The position numbers and the translations under genes were made by a program. A stretch of 64,000 bases of DNA, taken from assembly GCA_035519675.1 (NCBI GenBank), contig DATIWB010000102.1, forward strand, positions 1 to 64,000. The letters are read 5' to 3'. Position 1 is the stretch's first letter, and every line of letters begins with the position of its first letter. Under the pieces are notes generated by a model. That model saw only the letters and a list, made by a program, of their open reading frames with translations. It ran no database searches and had not been told where the DNA came from. This stretch comes from RPRB01 sp035519675 (GTDB lineage Bacteria; Myxococcota; Myxococcia; Myxococcales; Myxococcaceae). Shown piece after piece: positions 1 through 8,982 of this stretch.

Positions 1-71
1 CTGGGGAACTAGGATTCGAACCTAGATAGCCAGATCCAGAGTCTGGCGTCCTGCCGTTAGACGATTCCCCA
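1..71 (-). tRNA. tRNA-Gln (anticodon CTG)
   Basis: Read on the minus strand this folds as a full cloverleaf. The acceptor stem TGGGGAA pairs with TTCCCCA and is followed by discriminator G. The anticodon arm is CCAGA / loop CTCTGGA / TCTGG, and the T arm contains GGTTCGAATCC. The loop puts CTG at positions 34-36, so it reads the glutamine codon CAG. The discriminator is the first base of the window, so it cannot be seen whether CCA is encoded. The gene lies just downstream of gltX and a small exported-protein gene on the same strand. Confidence 0.95.
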
Positions 72-77
72 AGACCG

Positions 78-485
78 CTACTTCTTCGGTGTCTGCTTCT
101 TCTTCGGCGCCTTCGCCGGGACACCTTCCGGCGGGACGACGTACACCCTGACTTCCTCGTTGGCCTCGTAGACGTTGAGGCCCGCCCAACCCTTCCCACC
201 CGGGTTGGCGATGTGGATCGCCTTCACGCCCGGCTGGTTGACGATCGACCGGCGGGGGTACGTCGCCGTCGAGTAGACCGTCTTGAAGTACTTCAGCGTG
301 TTTTCCCAGTCCTGGGGAACCCGGTACCGCCGCTCGCCCACCTTGGAGGACTTGTCCGGCAGCTGCACGCCGTCCAGGAGCTCCGCCCGCGCCACGCCGC
401 CCAGCATCAGCACGGTCGTGGCCACCACCGCCCACGCGGAGAGCGGCTTATAGAAACCGGGTATTTGGGTGTCAAGACGAGCCAC
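78..485 (-). CDS. small exported hypothetical protein
   Basis: The protein has 135 residues from a GTG start 15 bases after the gltX stop. An N-terminal hydrophobic stretch (about residues 13-31, ending in GVARA) looks like a signal peptide, so the mature protein is probably periplasmic or secreted. The C-terminus is lysine-rich (APKKKQTPKK). The middle has a tyrosine- and tryptophan-rich pattern with no motif I recognise. The spacing suggests cotranscription with gltX, with tRNA-Gln immediately after it. An ATG further in (codon 27) would cut into the signal peptide, so the GTG is preferred. No function can be assigned. Confidence 0.7.
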   Translation of the reverse strand: MARLDTQIPGFYKPLSAWAVVATTVLMLGGVARAELLDGVQLPDKSSKVGERRYRVPQDWENTLKYFKTVYSTATYPRRSIVNQPGVKAIHIANPGGKGWAGLNVYEANEEVRVYVVPPEGVPAKAPKKKQTPKK

Positions 486-499
486 GGAAACCCCCGACT

Positions 500-1918
500 C
501 TAGCGCAGCGCCGCGTCGATCCGGGCCAGCGTCTCGTCCTTGCCCAGCAGCTCCAGCGTCTCGCCGATCGGCGGGCTGACGGTCGACCCGGTGACGGCCA
601 CCCGGATCGGCTGGGCCACCTTCCCCAGGCCCACCCCCGCCGATTCGGCGAGCGCCTTGAGCATCGGGTCGATGGCCGACGCGGCCCACGGCGTCACCGG
701 CGCCAGCGCCTCGCGCGCTTTCCGGAGCAGCGCCTTCCCGGCATCGTCCAGATGCTTGGCCACGGCCTTGGGGTCCATCTGCGGCCGCACGAAGAAGGGG
801 CGCGCCAGCTCCGCCATCTCCACCAGGGTCTTGCTCCGCTCGCGCAGCGCGACGACCACCCGCGGCAGCCGCGGATCCCCGGCCGCGTTCACCCCGCGCT
901 CGGACAGGAACGGCAGCAGCCGCTGGGCGACGTCCGCCTCGGGCATCGTCTTGAGGTAGTGCTGGTTGAGCCAGAGCAGCTTCTCTGGGTTCCACACCCC
1001 AGAGGTGCTCCCCACGTGGTCGAAGCCGAACCACTGCACCATCTGCTCGCGGGAGATGATCTCGTCGTTCCCGTGGCTCCACCCGAGCCGGACGATGAAG
1101 TTCAGCAGGGCCTCGGGGAGGATTCCGTTGCGCTTGTGCAGCATCACGTCCGCCTCGGGGTGGCGGCGCTTGCTCAGCTTCTCGCGGTCCGGCCCGAGGA
1201 TCAGCGGCAGGTGGGCGAAGTCGGGCGTCTTCCAGCCCAGCGCGCGGTACGCCAGCAGCTGCGGGAACGTGGAGTTGATGTGCTCCTGGCCGCGGATGAC
1301 CAGGGTGATCTCCATCGCGTGGTCGTCCACCACCGCGCCGAAGTTGTAGAGGGGAATGCCGTCCGCCCGGAGCATCACGAAGTCGTCCAGGTCGCTGGTC
1401 TGCTTGGAGATCTTCCCGATGACCCGGTCCTCGAAGGTCAGCGTTTCGTCCACCTCCGGCATCCGGAAGCGCACCACCGCCGTCCGCCCCGGCACCGGCT
1501 CGGTCCGGTTCCGGCAGGTGCCCTCGTACTTGTAGGGCCGCTTCTGGCGCTCGAAGACCTGGCGTCGTTCCTCCAGCTCCTCCTTGGTGCAGTAGCAGAG
1601 GTACGCCTTCTTCTCGGCGACCAGCCGGTCCGCCACTGCCCGGTACGTCGCCAGCCGCTCGGTCTGGAAGTACGGCGCGTACGGCCCACCCACCTCCGGA
1701 CCCTCGTCCCACTCCAGCCCGAGCCAGCGCAGGCCGTCGAGGATGGCCTTCACCGACTCGGTGGTGGACCGCTCGCGGTCGGTGTCCTCGACCCGCAGGA
1801 CGAAGCGGCCGTGGTGACGCCGGGCCTCCAGCCAGTTGAAGAGCGCGGTGCGGGCGCCGCCGATGTGGAGGTAGCCGGTGGGCGAGGGGGCGAACCGGAC
1901 TCGGGGGGGTGTGGCCAT
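500..1918 (-). CDS. gltX: glutamate--tRNA ligase
   Basis: A class I aminoacyl-tRNA synthetase of 472 residues, normal bacterial length, which charges tRNA-Glu with glutamate in the cytoplasm. The opening RFAPSPTGYLHIGG carries the HIGH-type signature (residues 18-21) and EKLSKRR the KMSKS-type loop (residues 247-251). Cysteines at 108, 110 and 135 fit the zinc-binding insertion of the GluRS family. The start is the ATG at 1918. It faces the protease gene on the other strand, whose open frame extends back into gltX, which argues for a later protease start. A tRNA-Gln gene lies downstream. Whether the enzyme also mischarges tRNA-Gln cannot be told from the sequence alone. Confidence 0.97.
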   Translation of the reverse strand: MATPPRVRFAPSPTGYLHIGGARTALFNWLEARRHHGRFVLRVEDTDRERSTTESVKAILDGLRWLGLEWDEGPEVGGPYAPYFQTERLATYRAVADRLVAEKKAYLCYCTKEELEERRQVFERQKRPYKYEGTCRNRTEPVPGRTAVVRFRMPEVDETLTFEDRVIGKISKQTSDLDDFVMLRADGIPLYNFGAVVDDHAMEITLVIRGQEHINSTFPQLLAYRALGWKTPDFAHLPLILGPDREKLSKRRHPEADVMLHKRNGILPEALLNFIVRLGWSHGNDEIISREQMVQWFGFDHVGSTSGVWNPEKLLWLNQHYLKTMPEADVAQRLLPFLSERGVNAAGDPRLPRVVVALRERSKTLVEMAELARPFFVRPQMDPKAVAKHLDDAGKALLRKAREALAPVTPWAASAIDPMLKALAESAGVGLGKVAQPIRVAVTGSTVSPPIGETLELLGKDETLARIDAALR

Positions 1919-1997
1919 GACGGAGCCCGCGGGATTAACAGCGCCCCCCCGGGGGGGTCAACGCAGGCACGCCCTCCCGTGCTACGCGTCAGAGGGC

Positions 1998-2879
1998 GTG
2001 AGAGTCCTCGCCGTCCTCGTCGCCGCCGCCGCGGCCCTCCTCACCGGCTCCACCATCCCCTACGTGCGCAGCCGGACGGACCGCACCGCTCCGGACGGTG
2101 GCCATTGCCTCGGATGGCCCGCGGGAACGGTCGAGTTCCGGCAGAACGCCGACGGCGCTCCCGATGCCGGAGAGGCTGGTTTCGCGGCCATGGAGCGTTC
2201 GCTCGGGACATGGGCGACACAGATGAGCGCCTGCGGCAATCTCTCGCTGCGAATGGGCCCCCGGACCACCAGCCGCTCCACCGGCTTCGACGACACCCAG
2301 GGCGCAGCGAACGAGAACGTGCTGCTCTTTCGCACCCGCCTGTGCACCCAGGTCGTTCGCTCCGGGGATCCGTGCCTCGGTCAGGGGACCTGCTCCAACG
2401 TCCACGACTGCTGGGACTACGCGGCGGGGACGCTGGCCATCACCACCACCACCTACAACTCGCGCACCGGCCGCCTCTACGACGCGGACCTCGAGATGAA
2501 CGCCACCGTCCACCTCTTCACCACCGTGGACGCGCCCCCCTGCAACGGTGCGGACTCGCCCTCCTGCGTTTCCACCGACGTGCAGAACACCGTCACCCAC
2601 GAGCTCGGCCACGCGCTGGGGCTCGCCCACTCGCCCGACCCGCTCTCGACCATGTTCGCCGGCGCCGAGCGCGGCGAGACGTCGAAGCGAGTCCTGGACG
2701 ACGGTAGCCTGGAGTTCATCTGCACCGCCTACCCGGCCGGCGGTCCCACCCGGGACTGCGACGGCAGCCCGCTCGACCTCTCCGACCAGACCGCTGGCTC
2801 GTGTCGCGCGGCGCCCGGCGGGCCCGTCGCGCTTCTGGCCCTGGCGCTGCTGGGCCTGCGCCGTCGAGGAGGCGCCTGA
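1998..2879 (+). CDS. secreted matrixin-like zinc metalloprotease with MYXO-CTERM-like tail
   Basis: The predicted 293-residue protein starts at a GTG directly before a hydrophobic signal sequence (VLAVLVAAAAALLTG). The metzincin zinc motif HELGHALGLAH is at residues 201-211 (three histidine ligands, catalytic Glu202), followed by a Met in STMFAG that suits the Met-turn. The C-terminus has a cysteine (TAGSC), then a hydrophobic helix and RRR, the layout of the MYXO-CTERM sorting tail of myxobacteria. Many cysteines in the middle suggest disulphides and an extracellular location. The stop overlaps the start of the HAD gene (TGATG), so the two are probably translationally coupled. The start is uncertain: an ATG at 1917 is in frame but would overlap gltX. 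Confidence 0.82.
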   Translation: MRVLAVLVAAAAALLTGSTIPYVRSRTDRTAPDGGHCLGWPAGTVEFRQNADGAPDAGEAGFAAMERSLGTWATQMSACGNLSLRMGPRTTSRSTGFDDTQGAANENVLLFRTRLCTQVVRSGDPCLGQGTCSNVHDCWDYAAGTLAITTTTYNSRTGRLYDADLEMNATVHLFTTVDAPPCNGADSPSCVSTDVQNTVTHELGHALGLAHSPDPLSTMFAGAERGETSKRVLDDGSLEFICTAYPAGGPTRDCDGSPLDLSDQTAGSCRAAPGGPVALLALALLGLRRRGGA

Positions 2880-3592
2880 TGGCGATCGCCTTCTTCGACT
2901 TCGACGAGACCCTCATCGTCGGCAACTCCGGCCGGCTGTGGATCCGCCGCGAGCTTCGCGAGGGAAACATCTCCCACTCCCAGTTTCTCCGGGCCGCGGT
3001 GTGGATGCTCCGCTACAAGATGGGCTGGGCCTCGATGGACGACGCGCTCAGGACGGCCATCGGCTCGCTGCGCGGGCAGAGCGAGCAGGCGCTCCGCGCG
3101 CGGACCCGGGCCTTCTACGAGACCGAGGTCCGGATGCTCTACCGCACCGGAGCCCGGCCGGCGCTGGACCGCCACCGGGACCGGGGGAATGCCATCGTCC
3201 TGCTCACCGCCTCGTCGCTCTACCTCTCCGAGCTGGTGGCGGAGGAGCTCGGCTTCGACGACGTGCTCTGCAACCGGTTCGAGGTGGACGAGGACGGGGC
3301 GCACACCGGCCGCCCGGTGGGGAACCTGTGCTTCGGTGCCGGCAAGCTCGGGTACGCCGAGGCCTACGCCCGGCAGCGGGGGGTGTCGCTCTCCGACTGC
3401 TGGTTCTACACCGACAGCTACTCGGACCTTCCCGTCCTGGAACGCATCGGCCACCCGGTGGTGGTGAACCCCGACCCGCGGCTCCGGCGGGAGGCCGAGC
3501 GGCGGGGCTGGCCGGTCGAGTGGTGGGGAGAGGCGCTGTCCGGGGCCGACCCCGGCGCGTCCATGTTCGAGGGCACGCAGCCAGGGGGCTGA
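2879..3592 (+). CDS. HAD-superfamily hydrolase, subfamily IB (phosphoserine-phosphatase-like)
   Basis: A 237-residue protein with all four HAD motifs: FDFDETL (nucleophile Asp7, acid/base Asp9), LLTASS (Thr110-Ser113), a lysine at about 156 in GAGKLGY, and DSYSDLP (Asp179, Asp183). The arrangement and length fit the IB group, whose members dephosphorylate small substrates such as phosphoserine or lysophosphatidic acid. The substrate cannot be deduced. The ATG overlaps the stop of the secreted protease. No signal peptide is seen, so it should be cytoplasmic. Confidence 0.88.
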   Translation: MAIAFFDFDETLIVGNSGRLWIRRELREGNISHSQFLRAAVWMLRYKMGWASMDDALRTAIGSLRGQSEQALRARTRAFYETEVRMLYRTGARPALDRHRDRGNAIVLLTASSLYLSELVAEELGFDDVLCNRFEVDEDGAHTGRPVGNLCFGAGKLGYAEAYARQRGVSLSDCWFYTDSYSDLPVLERIGHPVVVNPDPRLRREAERRGWPVEWWGEALSGADPGASMFEGTQPGG

Positions 3593-3652
3593 CCGGCGCG
3601 GGGGGCGGGCGCGTCGCACCCGGCGCCCCTGCTAGGCTCGAGGGCCTCCTCC

Positions 3653-5365
3653 ATGTCGCTCCTCCTCGCCTCCGTCCTCGCCACCGCGCTCAGCGCGGCT
3701 CCGGCCTCCGTCGACCCCCGCCTGTCCATCCTCGATGCGATGAAGGAGGAGCTGGAGCGCAACCGCACCCGGCTCAAGCTCGGCGAGAACCCGCCGCCCT
3801 ACTTCATCAGCTACGCGGTGAAGGACCTCACCCAGGCCTACGTCGCCGCGCGCTACGGCGCGCTGTTCGACGACTCGACCAACAGGGACCGGCGGGTGTT
3901 CGCCGACGTCCGGGTGGGGAGCCACGAGCAGGACAACTCGATCAACGAGGAGTTCGACTTCAACTTCTCGCTCAAGGGCACCAGCTACACCACCCGCAAG
4001 GAGGCGCCGCTCGACGACGACCTCACCGCGCTGCGCACCTCGCTCTGGCTGATCACCGACGAGAAGTACAAGGGCGGCCTGTTCAACCTGCTCAAGAAGA
4101 AGGGCGAGGCGGTCTACGTGGTGGACGACCCGAAGAAGGCGCCCTCCTTCAGCCGGGAGCAGCCGAGCGCCTTCATCGGGCCGGCCGTGTCCTACACCTT
4201 CGACCGGGCGCGGTGGACGGCGCTGGTGCGGAAGGTGTCCGCCCGCTTCAACGAGGCGGGGAAGATCTTCGACACCGACGTCCGGGTCACCGCCGACAAG
4301 GAGGTCCGCTACTTCGTCAACTCGGAGGGCTCGCGCATCCTGACCGAGCAGACCTTCTACGGGGTCCACCTCTACGCGGTGACCCGGGCCGACGATGGGC
4401 AGCTGCTCGACGACTCGCGCGACTACTACGGCTTTCGCGAGTCGGAGCTGCCGAGCGACGAGCGGGTGATGAAGGACGCCGAGATGCTCGTCCAGGAGCT
4501 GCTCGCCCTCCGCGCCGCTCCGGCCATCGACCCCTACACCGGTCCGGCGATCCTCGAGGCCGAGGCCGCCGGGGTGCTCTTCCACGAAGCGGTGGGCCAC
4601 CGGCTGGAGGGCGACCGGATGGACAACGACGCGGAGGGCAAGACCTACAAGGGGCAGATCGGCCGCGCGGTGCTGCCGCCCTTCATCACCATCGTCGACG
4701 ACCCCACCCTGGCCACGCTGGGTGGCAAGTCGCTGAACGGCTTCTACCGGTACGACGACGAGGGCATCCCCGCCCAGCGCGTCACCCTGGTCGATGCGGG
4801 GGTGCTGCGGAACTTCCTGGTCTCGCGGCACCCGGTGGATGGGTTCCTCCACAGCAACGGGCACGGGCGAGCGCAGGCGAACCGGAGGCCGGTGGCGCGG
4901 ATGGCGAACCTCGTCGCCTCGTCCACCAACCAGGTGAGCGACGCCGAGCTGAAGCGGATGCTGATCGCCGAGGCGAAGCGGCAGGGGAAGCCCTACGGGC
5001 TCATCATCCGTGACATCCAGGGCGGGAACACCAACACCTCCAGCTTCGGGTACCAGGCGTTCAAGGGCATTCCCCGGCTGGTGTACCGGGTGGACGCGCG
5101 GGACGGGAAGGAGACCCTGGTCCGCGGGGTGGAGGTGGTGGGCACGCCGCTGTCGGCGGTGAGCAAGATCGTCGCCACCGGGAAGACGCAGGGCGTGTTC
5201 AACGGGTTCTGCGGGGCGGAGAGCGGGAACGTGCCGGTGTCCACGGTGGCGCCGGCGACGCTCCTCCGGGAGATCGAGCTGCAGCGGGTGGTGGAAGGCC
5301 GCGACCGCCCGCCGCTCCTGCCGAGTCCGGCGAGCGAGCCACCGCAGCGGGCCGAGGTGCGCTGA
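3653..5365 (+). CDS. exported TldD/PmbA-family metallopeptidase-like protein
   Basis: A 570-residue protein related to TldD, the metalloprotease half of the TldD/TldE pair. The zinc motif HEAVGH is at residues 311-316, followed by RLEGD as in TldD proteins. A glycine-rich C-terminal half (GGNTNTSSFGYQ, CGAESGNVPVS) also fits the family. Unlike the cytosolic E. coli enzyme, this one opens with a hydrophobic segment ending in SAAPASV, suggesting export. No partner tldE/pmbA gene is adjacent. It stands alone, with a convergent gene 14 bases downstream. Confidence 0.85.
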   Translation: MSLLLASVLATALSAAPASVDPRLSILDAMKEELERNRTRLKLGENPPPYFISYAVKDLTQAYVAARYGALFDDSTNRDRRVFADVRVGSHEQDNSINEEFDFNFSLKGTSYTTRKEAPLDDDLTALRTSLWLITDEKYKGGLFNLLKKKGEAVYVVDDPKKAPSFSREQPSAFIGPAVSYTFDRARWTALVRKVSARFNEAGKIFDTDVRVTADKEVRYFVNSEGSRILTEQTFYGVHLYAVTRADDGQLLDDSRDYYGFRESELPSDERVMKDAEMLVQELLALRAAPAIDPYTGPAILEAEAAGVLFHEAVGHRLEGDRMDNDAEGKTYKGQIGRAVLPPFITIVDDPTLATLGGKSLNGFYRYDDEGIPAQRVTLVDAGVLRNFLVSRHPVDGFLHSNGHGRAQANRRPVARMANLVASSTNQVSDAELKRMLIAEAKRQGKPYGLIIRDIQGGNTNTSSFGYQAFKGIPRLVYRVDARDGKETLVRGVEVVGTPLSAVSKIVATGKTQGVFNGFCGAESGNVPVSTVAPATLLREIELQRVVEGRDRPPLLPSPASEPPQRAEVR

Positions 5366-5379
5366 GGCCTCGCGGGTGT

Positions 5380-6276
5380 TCAAGGAGGAACGGGTGCTCG
5401 AGGTCTGGGCCGCGGCTGCACCGGCGTCACTGCAGCCGGCGCGGGGACGAAGCCTCTCCAGAGCAGATACCGTCGGAAGTCCCTCGCCAACGACTCGACG
5501 CTGATCCCGACCGCATCTTGGAACGCGTCCGGGAAGCCCTCCCGGACCCGCATTCGGTCCAGGATCTGGAGCACTGTCGCATCCCCGTAGCGGCGGACCA
5601 GGAACTCGAACCCGTGGTAGGCGGCCCCGTAGGCGATGTTCGGGTCCGTCCTCGCGAGCTCCCGGGCATCGCCGAGCAGGTCGACCCCTGGGTGCTCCCC
5701 GAGCCACTGTGACAGCGCCTCCGGTGGCGGCCACTGGGCCCCTTCGTCCGCGGTGACCGTCGCCATCCCTTCCCGGAACCAGAACGGGATCCGGTTCCGT
5801 GGGTCGGACGGCGAGGCGCCCGCCCGCTGGAACATCAGACTGTGCGTCAGCTCGTGCCTCAGCAGATCGGTCACCTGGGCCTTCCGCACCTGCGCGGCCA
5901 GCGGGGGGTGATCCGCTGCCCCCGGCGGAAGGGGCCACCACCGTGGGTCCCAGAGAACCACCTGGTTCCGCCGCGCCCAGGCCGAGATTCCCGGCAGCTT
6001 GCGGTCCACTGCCTCCTGCAGCTCCCACTGCGAGTTCACCACGGTGATCGTCACCGGCTCGCGGAGCCCGCCCCACCGCGAGAGCACCTTCGCCGCCTCC
6101 GGCGCCGCCGAGCGCAGCAGCTCCGCGGTGGCCTCGTTCCACTCCACGAACTCCAGCCGGATCGTCCCCACGTCGGTGACCACCACCTCACCGGCCGTGG
6201 TACGCGGCGTCGCGCAGCCCAGCGGCCCGACCGAGAACAGTGCCGCGAGCACCCCGGACCGCCACCTTCCCGTCAC
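5380..6276 (-). CDS. putative gluzincin (peptidase MA-like) lipoprotein
   Basis: A 298-residue protein with an N-terminal hydrophobic stretch ending in VGPLGC, so Cys21 is a probable lipidation site. HELTH at residues 141-145 with a downstream FREGMA (Glu169) is the HExxH plus glutamate arrangement of gluzincin peptidases of the MA-like group. The C-terminus is a proline/arginine-rich tail. The GTG start overlaps the stop of the metalloenzyme gene by four bases (GTGA), indicating coupled translation. Substrate unknown; cell-envelope location inferred. Confidence 0.75.
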   Translation of the reverse strand: MTGRWRSGVLAALFSVGPLGCATPRTTAGEVVVTDVGTIRLEFVEWNEATAELLRSAAPEAAKVLSRWGGLREPVTITVVNSQWELQEAVDRKLPGISAWARRNQVVLWDPRWWPLPPGAADHPPLAAQVRKAQVTDLLRHELTHSLMFQRAGASPSDPRNRIPFWFREGMATVTADEGAQWPPPEALSQWLGEHPGVDLLGDARELARTDPNIAYGAAYHGFEFLVRRYGDATVLQILDRMRVREGFPDAFQDAVGISVESLARDFRRYLLWRGFVPAPAAVTPVQPRPRPRAPVPP

Positions 6277-7190
6277 CCGCCAGCTCCAGCGATCAGCCCC
6301 GCCACGTCCGCCACATTCTCCGGCGCGGCGCCCTCCAGTGGAGGGAAGGACAGAAGCGCCACCGGGGCCCGGGTGTGGTTCCGGATGCGGAGATCCTCCA
6401 CGTTCCCGTGGTCGCTGCAGACCACCACCCGGACGTCCATGGGCCGCCGGCGCACCACCGCCCGGGCGAACGCATCGAACGTGCCCAGCGCCGATTCCGC
6501 GAGCGCCATGTCCTTCGCATGCCCCGCCTCGTCCGCCAGGAAATGCTCGAACAGCGTGAAGTCCACGCCCTCCGCTGCCCGCCAGAAGATCTCCGCCGCC
6601 TGCTCCGGTGTCCGCAGCGGCACGTCGAATCCCCGAGCCCGGCCCCGCGCCCCGGTCACGTCGTGCGAGAGCGCCTCGCCTGCCCGCAGCTGGTCCAGGG
6701 TCCGCAGCGGCACCTCGCCGGCGGCGAAGGCGAGCGTCGTGCTCGATGGCCGGAGCCGCCGCCGCGCTCGTTCGGGGATCACCACCTCCGGAACCCGCGA
6801 CGGCAGGTGAGGTAAACCCAGCGCCGTCAGGTACGCGCCCGGGTAGCCATTCACGAACGTCGCCCGCCGGCCCGCCGCCACCAGCCGCTTCACCACCGAG
6901 GCGCGGAGGAGAATCTCCCGCAGCGCCGCATCCGGGAACCCGAGCACGTGCCGCCCCACCAGCCGGGGCGTCGGCTCACCGGTCAGGATCGCCGTCTGGT
7001 TCGTCGCCGACTGCGGCCGGCCAGGGACGCCGAACGTCGTCTCCAGCAGCGACAGGCCGCCGCCGGGCAGCGCGGTGCCACTGCCATCCTCGAACTGTGA
7101 GAGGAGCCACTCGCCCCGGGCGAGCGGATTGAACTGCGGATCCCGGGCGCCGACCCCGACGCCGTCGATGAAGAGCAGGGCGACGCGCAC
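6273..7190 (-). CDS. phosphopentomutase/alkaline-phosphatase-superfamily metalloenzyme
   Basis: A 305-residue protein with the landmarks of the binuclear-metal phosphomutase/phosphatase superfamily: Asp9 in LLFIDGVGVG, a nucleophile region SATNQTAILTG (residues 61-71), FEHFLADEAGH (215-224), and SDHGNVED followed by NHT (259-273). It lacks the bulk of bisphosphoglycerate-independent phosphoglycerate mutase, so it is probably one of the shorter stand-alone metalloenzymes. The start is GTG at 7190. It is coupled to the downstream lipoprotein gene. The exact reaction is unknown. Confidence 0.8.
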   Translation of the reverse strand: MRVALLFIDGVGVGARDPQFNPLARGEWLLSQFEDGSGTALPGGGLSLLETTFGVPGRPQSATNQTAILTGEPTPRLVGRHVLGFPDAALREILLRASVVKRLVAAGRRATFVNGYPGAYLTALGLPHLPSRVPEVVIPERARRRLRPSSTTLAFAAGEVPLRTLDQLRAGEALSHDVTGARGRARGFDVPLRTPEQAAEIFWRAAEGVDFTLFEHFLADEAGHAKDMALAESALGTFDAFARAVVRRRPMDVRVVVCSDHGNVEDLRIRNHTRAPVALLSFPPLEGAAPENVADVAGLIAGAGG

Positions 7191-7205
7191 GGGGCGCGCC
7201 CCGAC

Positions 7206-7397
7206 TCAAGCAGCCTTCGTGACCTTGCCCGCCTTGATGCAGCGGGTGCAGGCCAGGACGCGCTGGGTCCGCCCATCCACGGTCGCCCGGAGCTTCTGCA
7301 GATTGGGCAGCGACCGCGTCTTGGACTTGTTGTTGGCGTGGCTCACCTTGTTCCCGACCAGCGGGCGCTTGCCACAGATGTCGCACTTCCAGGCCAT
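7206..7397 (-). CDS. rpmB: 50S ribosomal protein L28
   Basis: A 63-residue basic protein with the L28 pattern: CDICGKRP at the start, SHANNKSKTR in the middle and VLACTRCIKAGKV at the end. The two CxxC pairs (residues 5/8 and 50/53) make it the zinc-binding form of L28. The ATG at 7397 gives normal length. It stands just upstream of the metalloenzyme gene on the same strand, with a 15-base gap. Confidence 0.97.
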   Translation of the reverse strand: MAWKCDICGKRPLVGNKVSHANNKSKTRSLPNLQKLRATVDGRTQRVLACTRCIKAGKVTKAA

Positions 7398-7482
7398 TGC
7401 CAGGGACTCCACGAAGACGGAACGAAGCGGGCCTCTGTAGCCGAAACCCGGCCCGAGCGCCAGCCGGAGTGCCCAAACCCCC

Positions 7483-8979
7483 TTACCTCTTGAGGGGATC
7501 TCGCCTCCGGACGTGCTCGTGCACCACCGCCGCCGCCCGGGCCGCCGCCAGCAGCTCCCCCTCCAGCCCCACCCCCAGCACCGCCTCCCGCCCCGCGAAC
7601 AGCACGTGCTTGGCCGGAGTCCGGACGCCCAGACCCTCGAGCCCCGTCGAGGTGCCGTCCACCGCCTCGTAGACGATCTGCGGCCCGGCACCGGCCAGCG
7701 CCCCCGGGCCGTCCACCAGCGGGACCGAGCGGGTCAGCCGCTGCGCCACCGAGAACGGCATCAGCGCCTCCAGCGCCCGCTCCACTCCCGCCGCCGGAAG
7801 GCGCAGGCCCGACTCGCCGGCGTCCCGGACCCCCGCCCCGACGAGCGCCGAGGCGCTCACCGTCCGTAGCGACTCCTCGTCGCCCCGCGCACCCGCCCGC
7901 CGCGTGGGATGCACCTGGATCCACACCGGTCCGGTCTGCCCCCCGTCCACCAGCAGGAGGTCGCCCATCCCCCGCGGCAGCACCTTCTCCGGCAGCACCC
8001 AGTGGACGGTCAGCACCAGCCGCTTCGGGACCAGCCTGCCCAGGTGCTCGGCCACCTTCCTCCCTGGACCCTCCTCCGGCAGGAGCCCCGCCAGGAGTCC
8101 GGGGTCCATCGCCGCCACCAGCCACTGCGCCCGGTACACCGCCTCGGCCCCGCGCACCTGCAGCTTGACCTGGGATCCCTCGAAGTCGACGCTCTCCACC
8201 GCGCGCCCGGCGAGCCCTTCCTGTGGCAGCAACGTCCCCCCGAGCTCGGTGAAGCGCCGCCCCAGCGTCTCCCGCAGCCCCTCGCGTCCGCCCGGCAGGC
8301 GCATCGGGGTCTTCAGCAGCTGGGCCAGCACCCGGGTGACCGCGAGCGAACCGGCCGGCTCCTGCTGCACCAGCAGGGGCACCGCGCCCGTCAACAGCGC
8401 ATCCAGCGGCTCGTCGGCCGACAGCGGCGAGGGCCGGGTGAGCCCCTCCACCCGGGCGGCCCGCCGCCGCAGCCGGAACCGCTCGAGCCAGCTGCCGGGC
8501 GAGAAGTCGTCGAGGAAGCGGAAGAACGGGTCCGAGCCCTCCGGCATCGCGGTGAGGCTGGCGAGCGTCTCCGCCACCCTGCTGCCCCCGGTTCCGAACT
8601 CGCGCTGCAGCTCGGCCAGCCGCCGGGGCGGCTCCAGCGGCAGGTCCAGCCGGTGACGGGGAAGGATGACCTGCCACGGCCCGGCAGGCTTGAGCGCTCG
8701 CTGGAAGCCGGTGGTGAGCCCGAGCTCGGTGAAGCAGCTCTCCACCATCGGCCACATCCGGAACGGCGGAACCACGTACGGCGGCGAGGTGAAGAGGAAG
8801 CCGTCGTGCTCGTAGCCCGGGGCGAGGTGGGCGTGCTCGGCCCACAGGACGCGCAGCCCCCGCTTGGCGAGCAGCGCCGCGGCCAGCGCCCCGCCGAGCT
8901 CGGCTCCCAGCACCAGCACGTCGTAGACGTGGCGCGAGGGTCCCGGCGCGATGCGCGGTCGTGGGGGAAGCGTCGGCAC
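7483..8979 (-). CDS. FAD-dependent oxidoreductase (phytoene-desaturase-like fold)
   Basis: A 498-residue protein starting MPTLPPRPR. A dinucleotide-binding fold follows (VLVLGAELGGALAAALLAKRG, around residues 22-42, in the GxGxxG position), with an acidic residue (WAEH) at the end of the second strand, typical of FAD binding. The C-terminal GLGVRTPAKHVLFAGREAVLGVGLEGE resembles the second FAD-contacting segment of amine-oxidase/phytoene-desaturase-type flavoproteins. The substrate cannot be told and no carotenoid genes are nearby. Its ATG lies three bases from the purN stop on the same strand, so it is probably in one transcript with purM and purN. Confidence 0.75.
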   Translation of the reverse strand: MPTLPPRPRIAPGPSRHVYDVLVLGAELGGALAAALLAKRGLRVLWAEHAHLAPGYEHDGFLFTSPPYVVPPFRMWPMVESCFTELGLTTGFQRALKPAGPWQVILPRHRLDLPLEPPRRLAELQREFGTGGSRVAETLASLTAMPEGSDPFFRFLDDFSPGSWLERFRLRRRAARVEGLTRPSPLSADEPLDALLTGAVPLLVQQEPAGSLAVTRVLAQLLKTPMRLPGGREGLRETLGRRFTELGGTLLPQEGLAGRAVESVDFEGSQVKLQVRGAEAVYRAQWLVAAMDPGLLAGLLPEEGPGRKVAEHLGRLVPKRLVLTVHWVLPEKVLPRGMGDLLLVDGGQTGPVWIQVHPTRRAGARGDEESLRTVSASALVGAGVRDAGESGLRLPAAGVERALEALMPFSVAQRLTRSVPLVDGPGALAGAGPQIVYEAVDGTSTGLEGLGVRTPAKHVLFAGREAVLGVGLEGELLAAARAAAVVHEHVRRRDPLKR

Positions 8980-8982
8980 GTC

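Noticed and set aside
3632..6142. An 836-codon open frame on the minus strand across the TldD-like gene, and several other long frames opposite or out of phase with real genes (for example 752-2707 plus, 10920-13136 minus, 28846-31662 minus).
   Set aside because: In GC-rich DNA stops are rare, so such shadow frames are common. Their products are rich in Arg, Pro, Gly and His, lack any recognisable domain, and lie over genes with clear family motifs.
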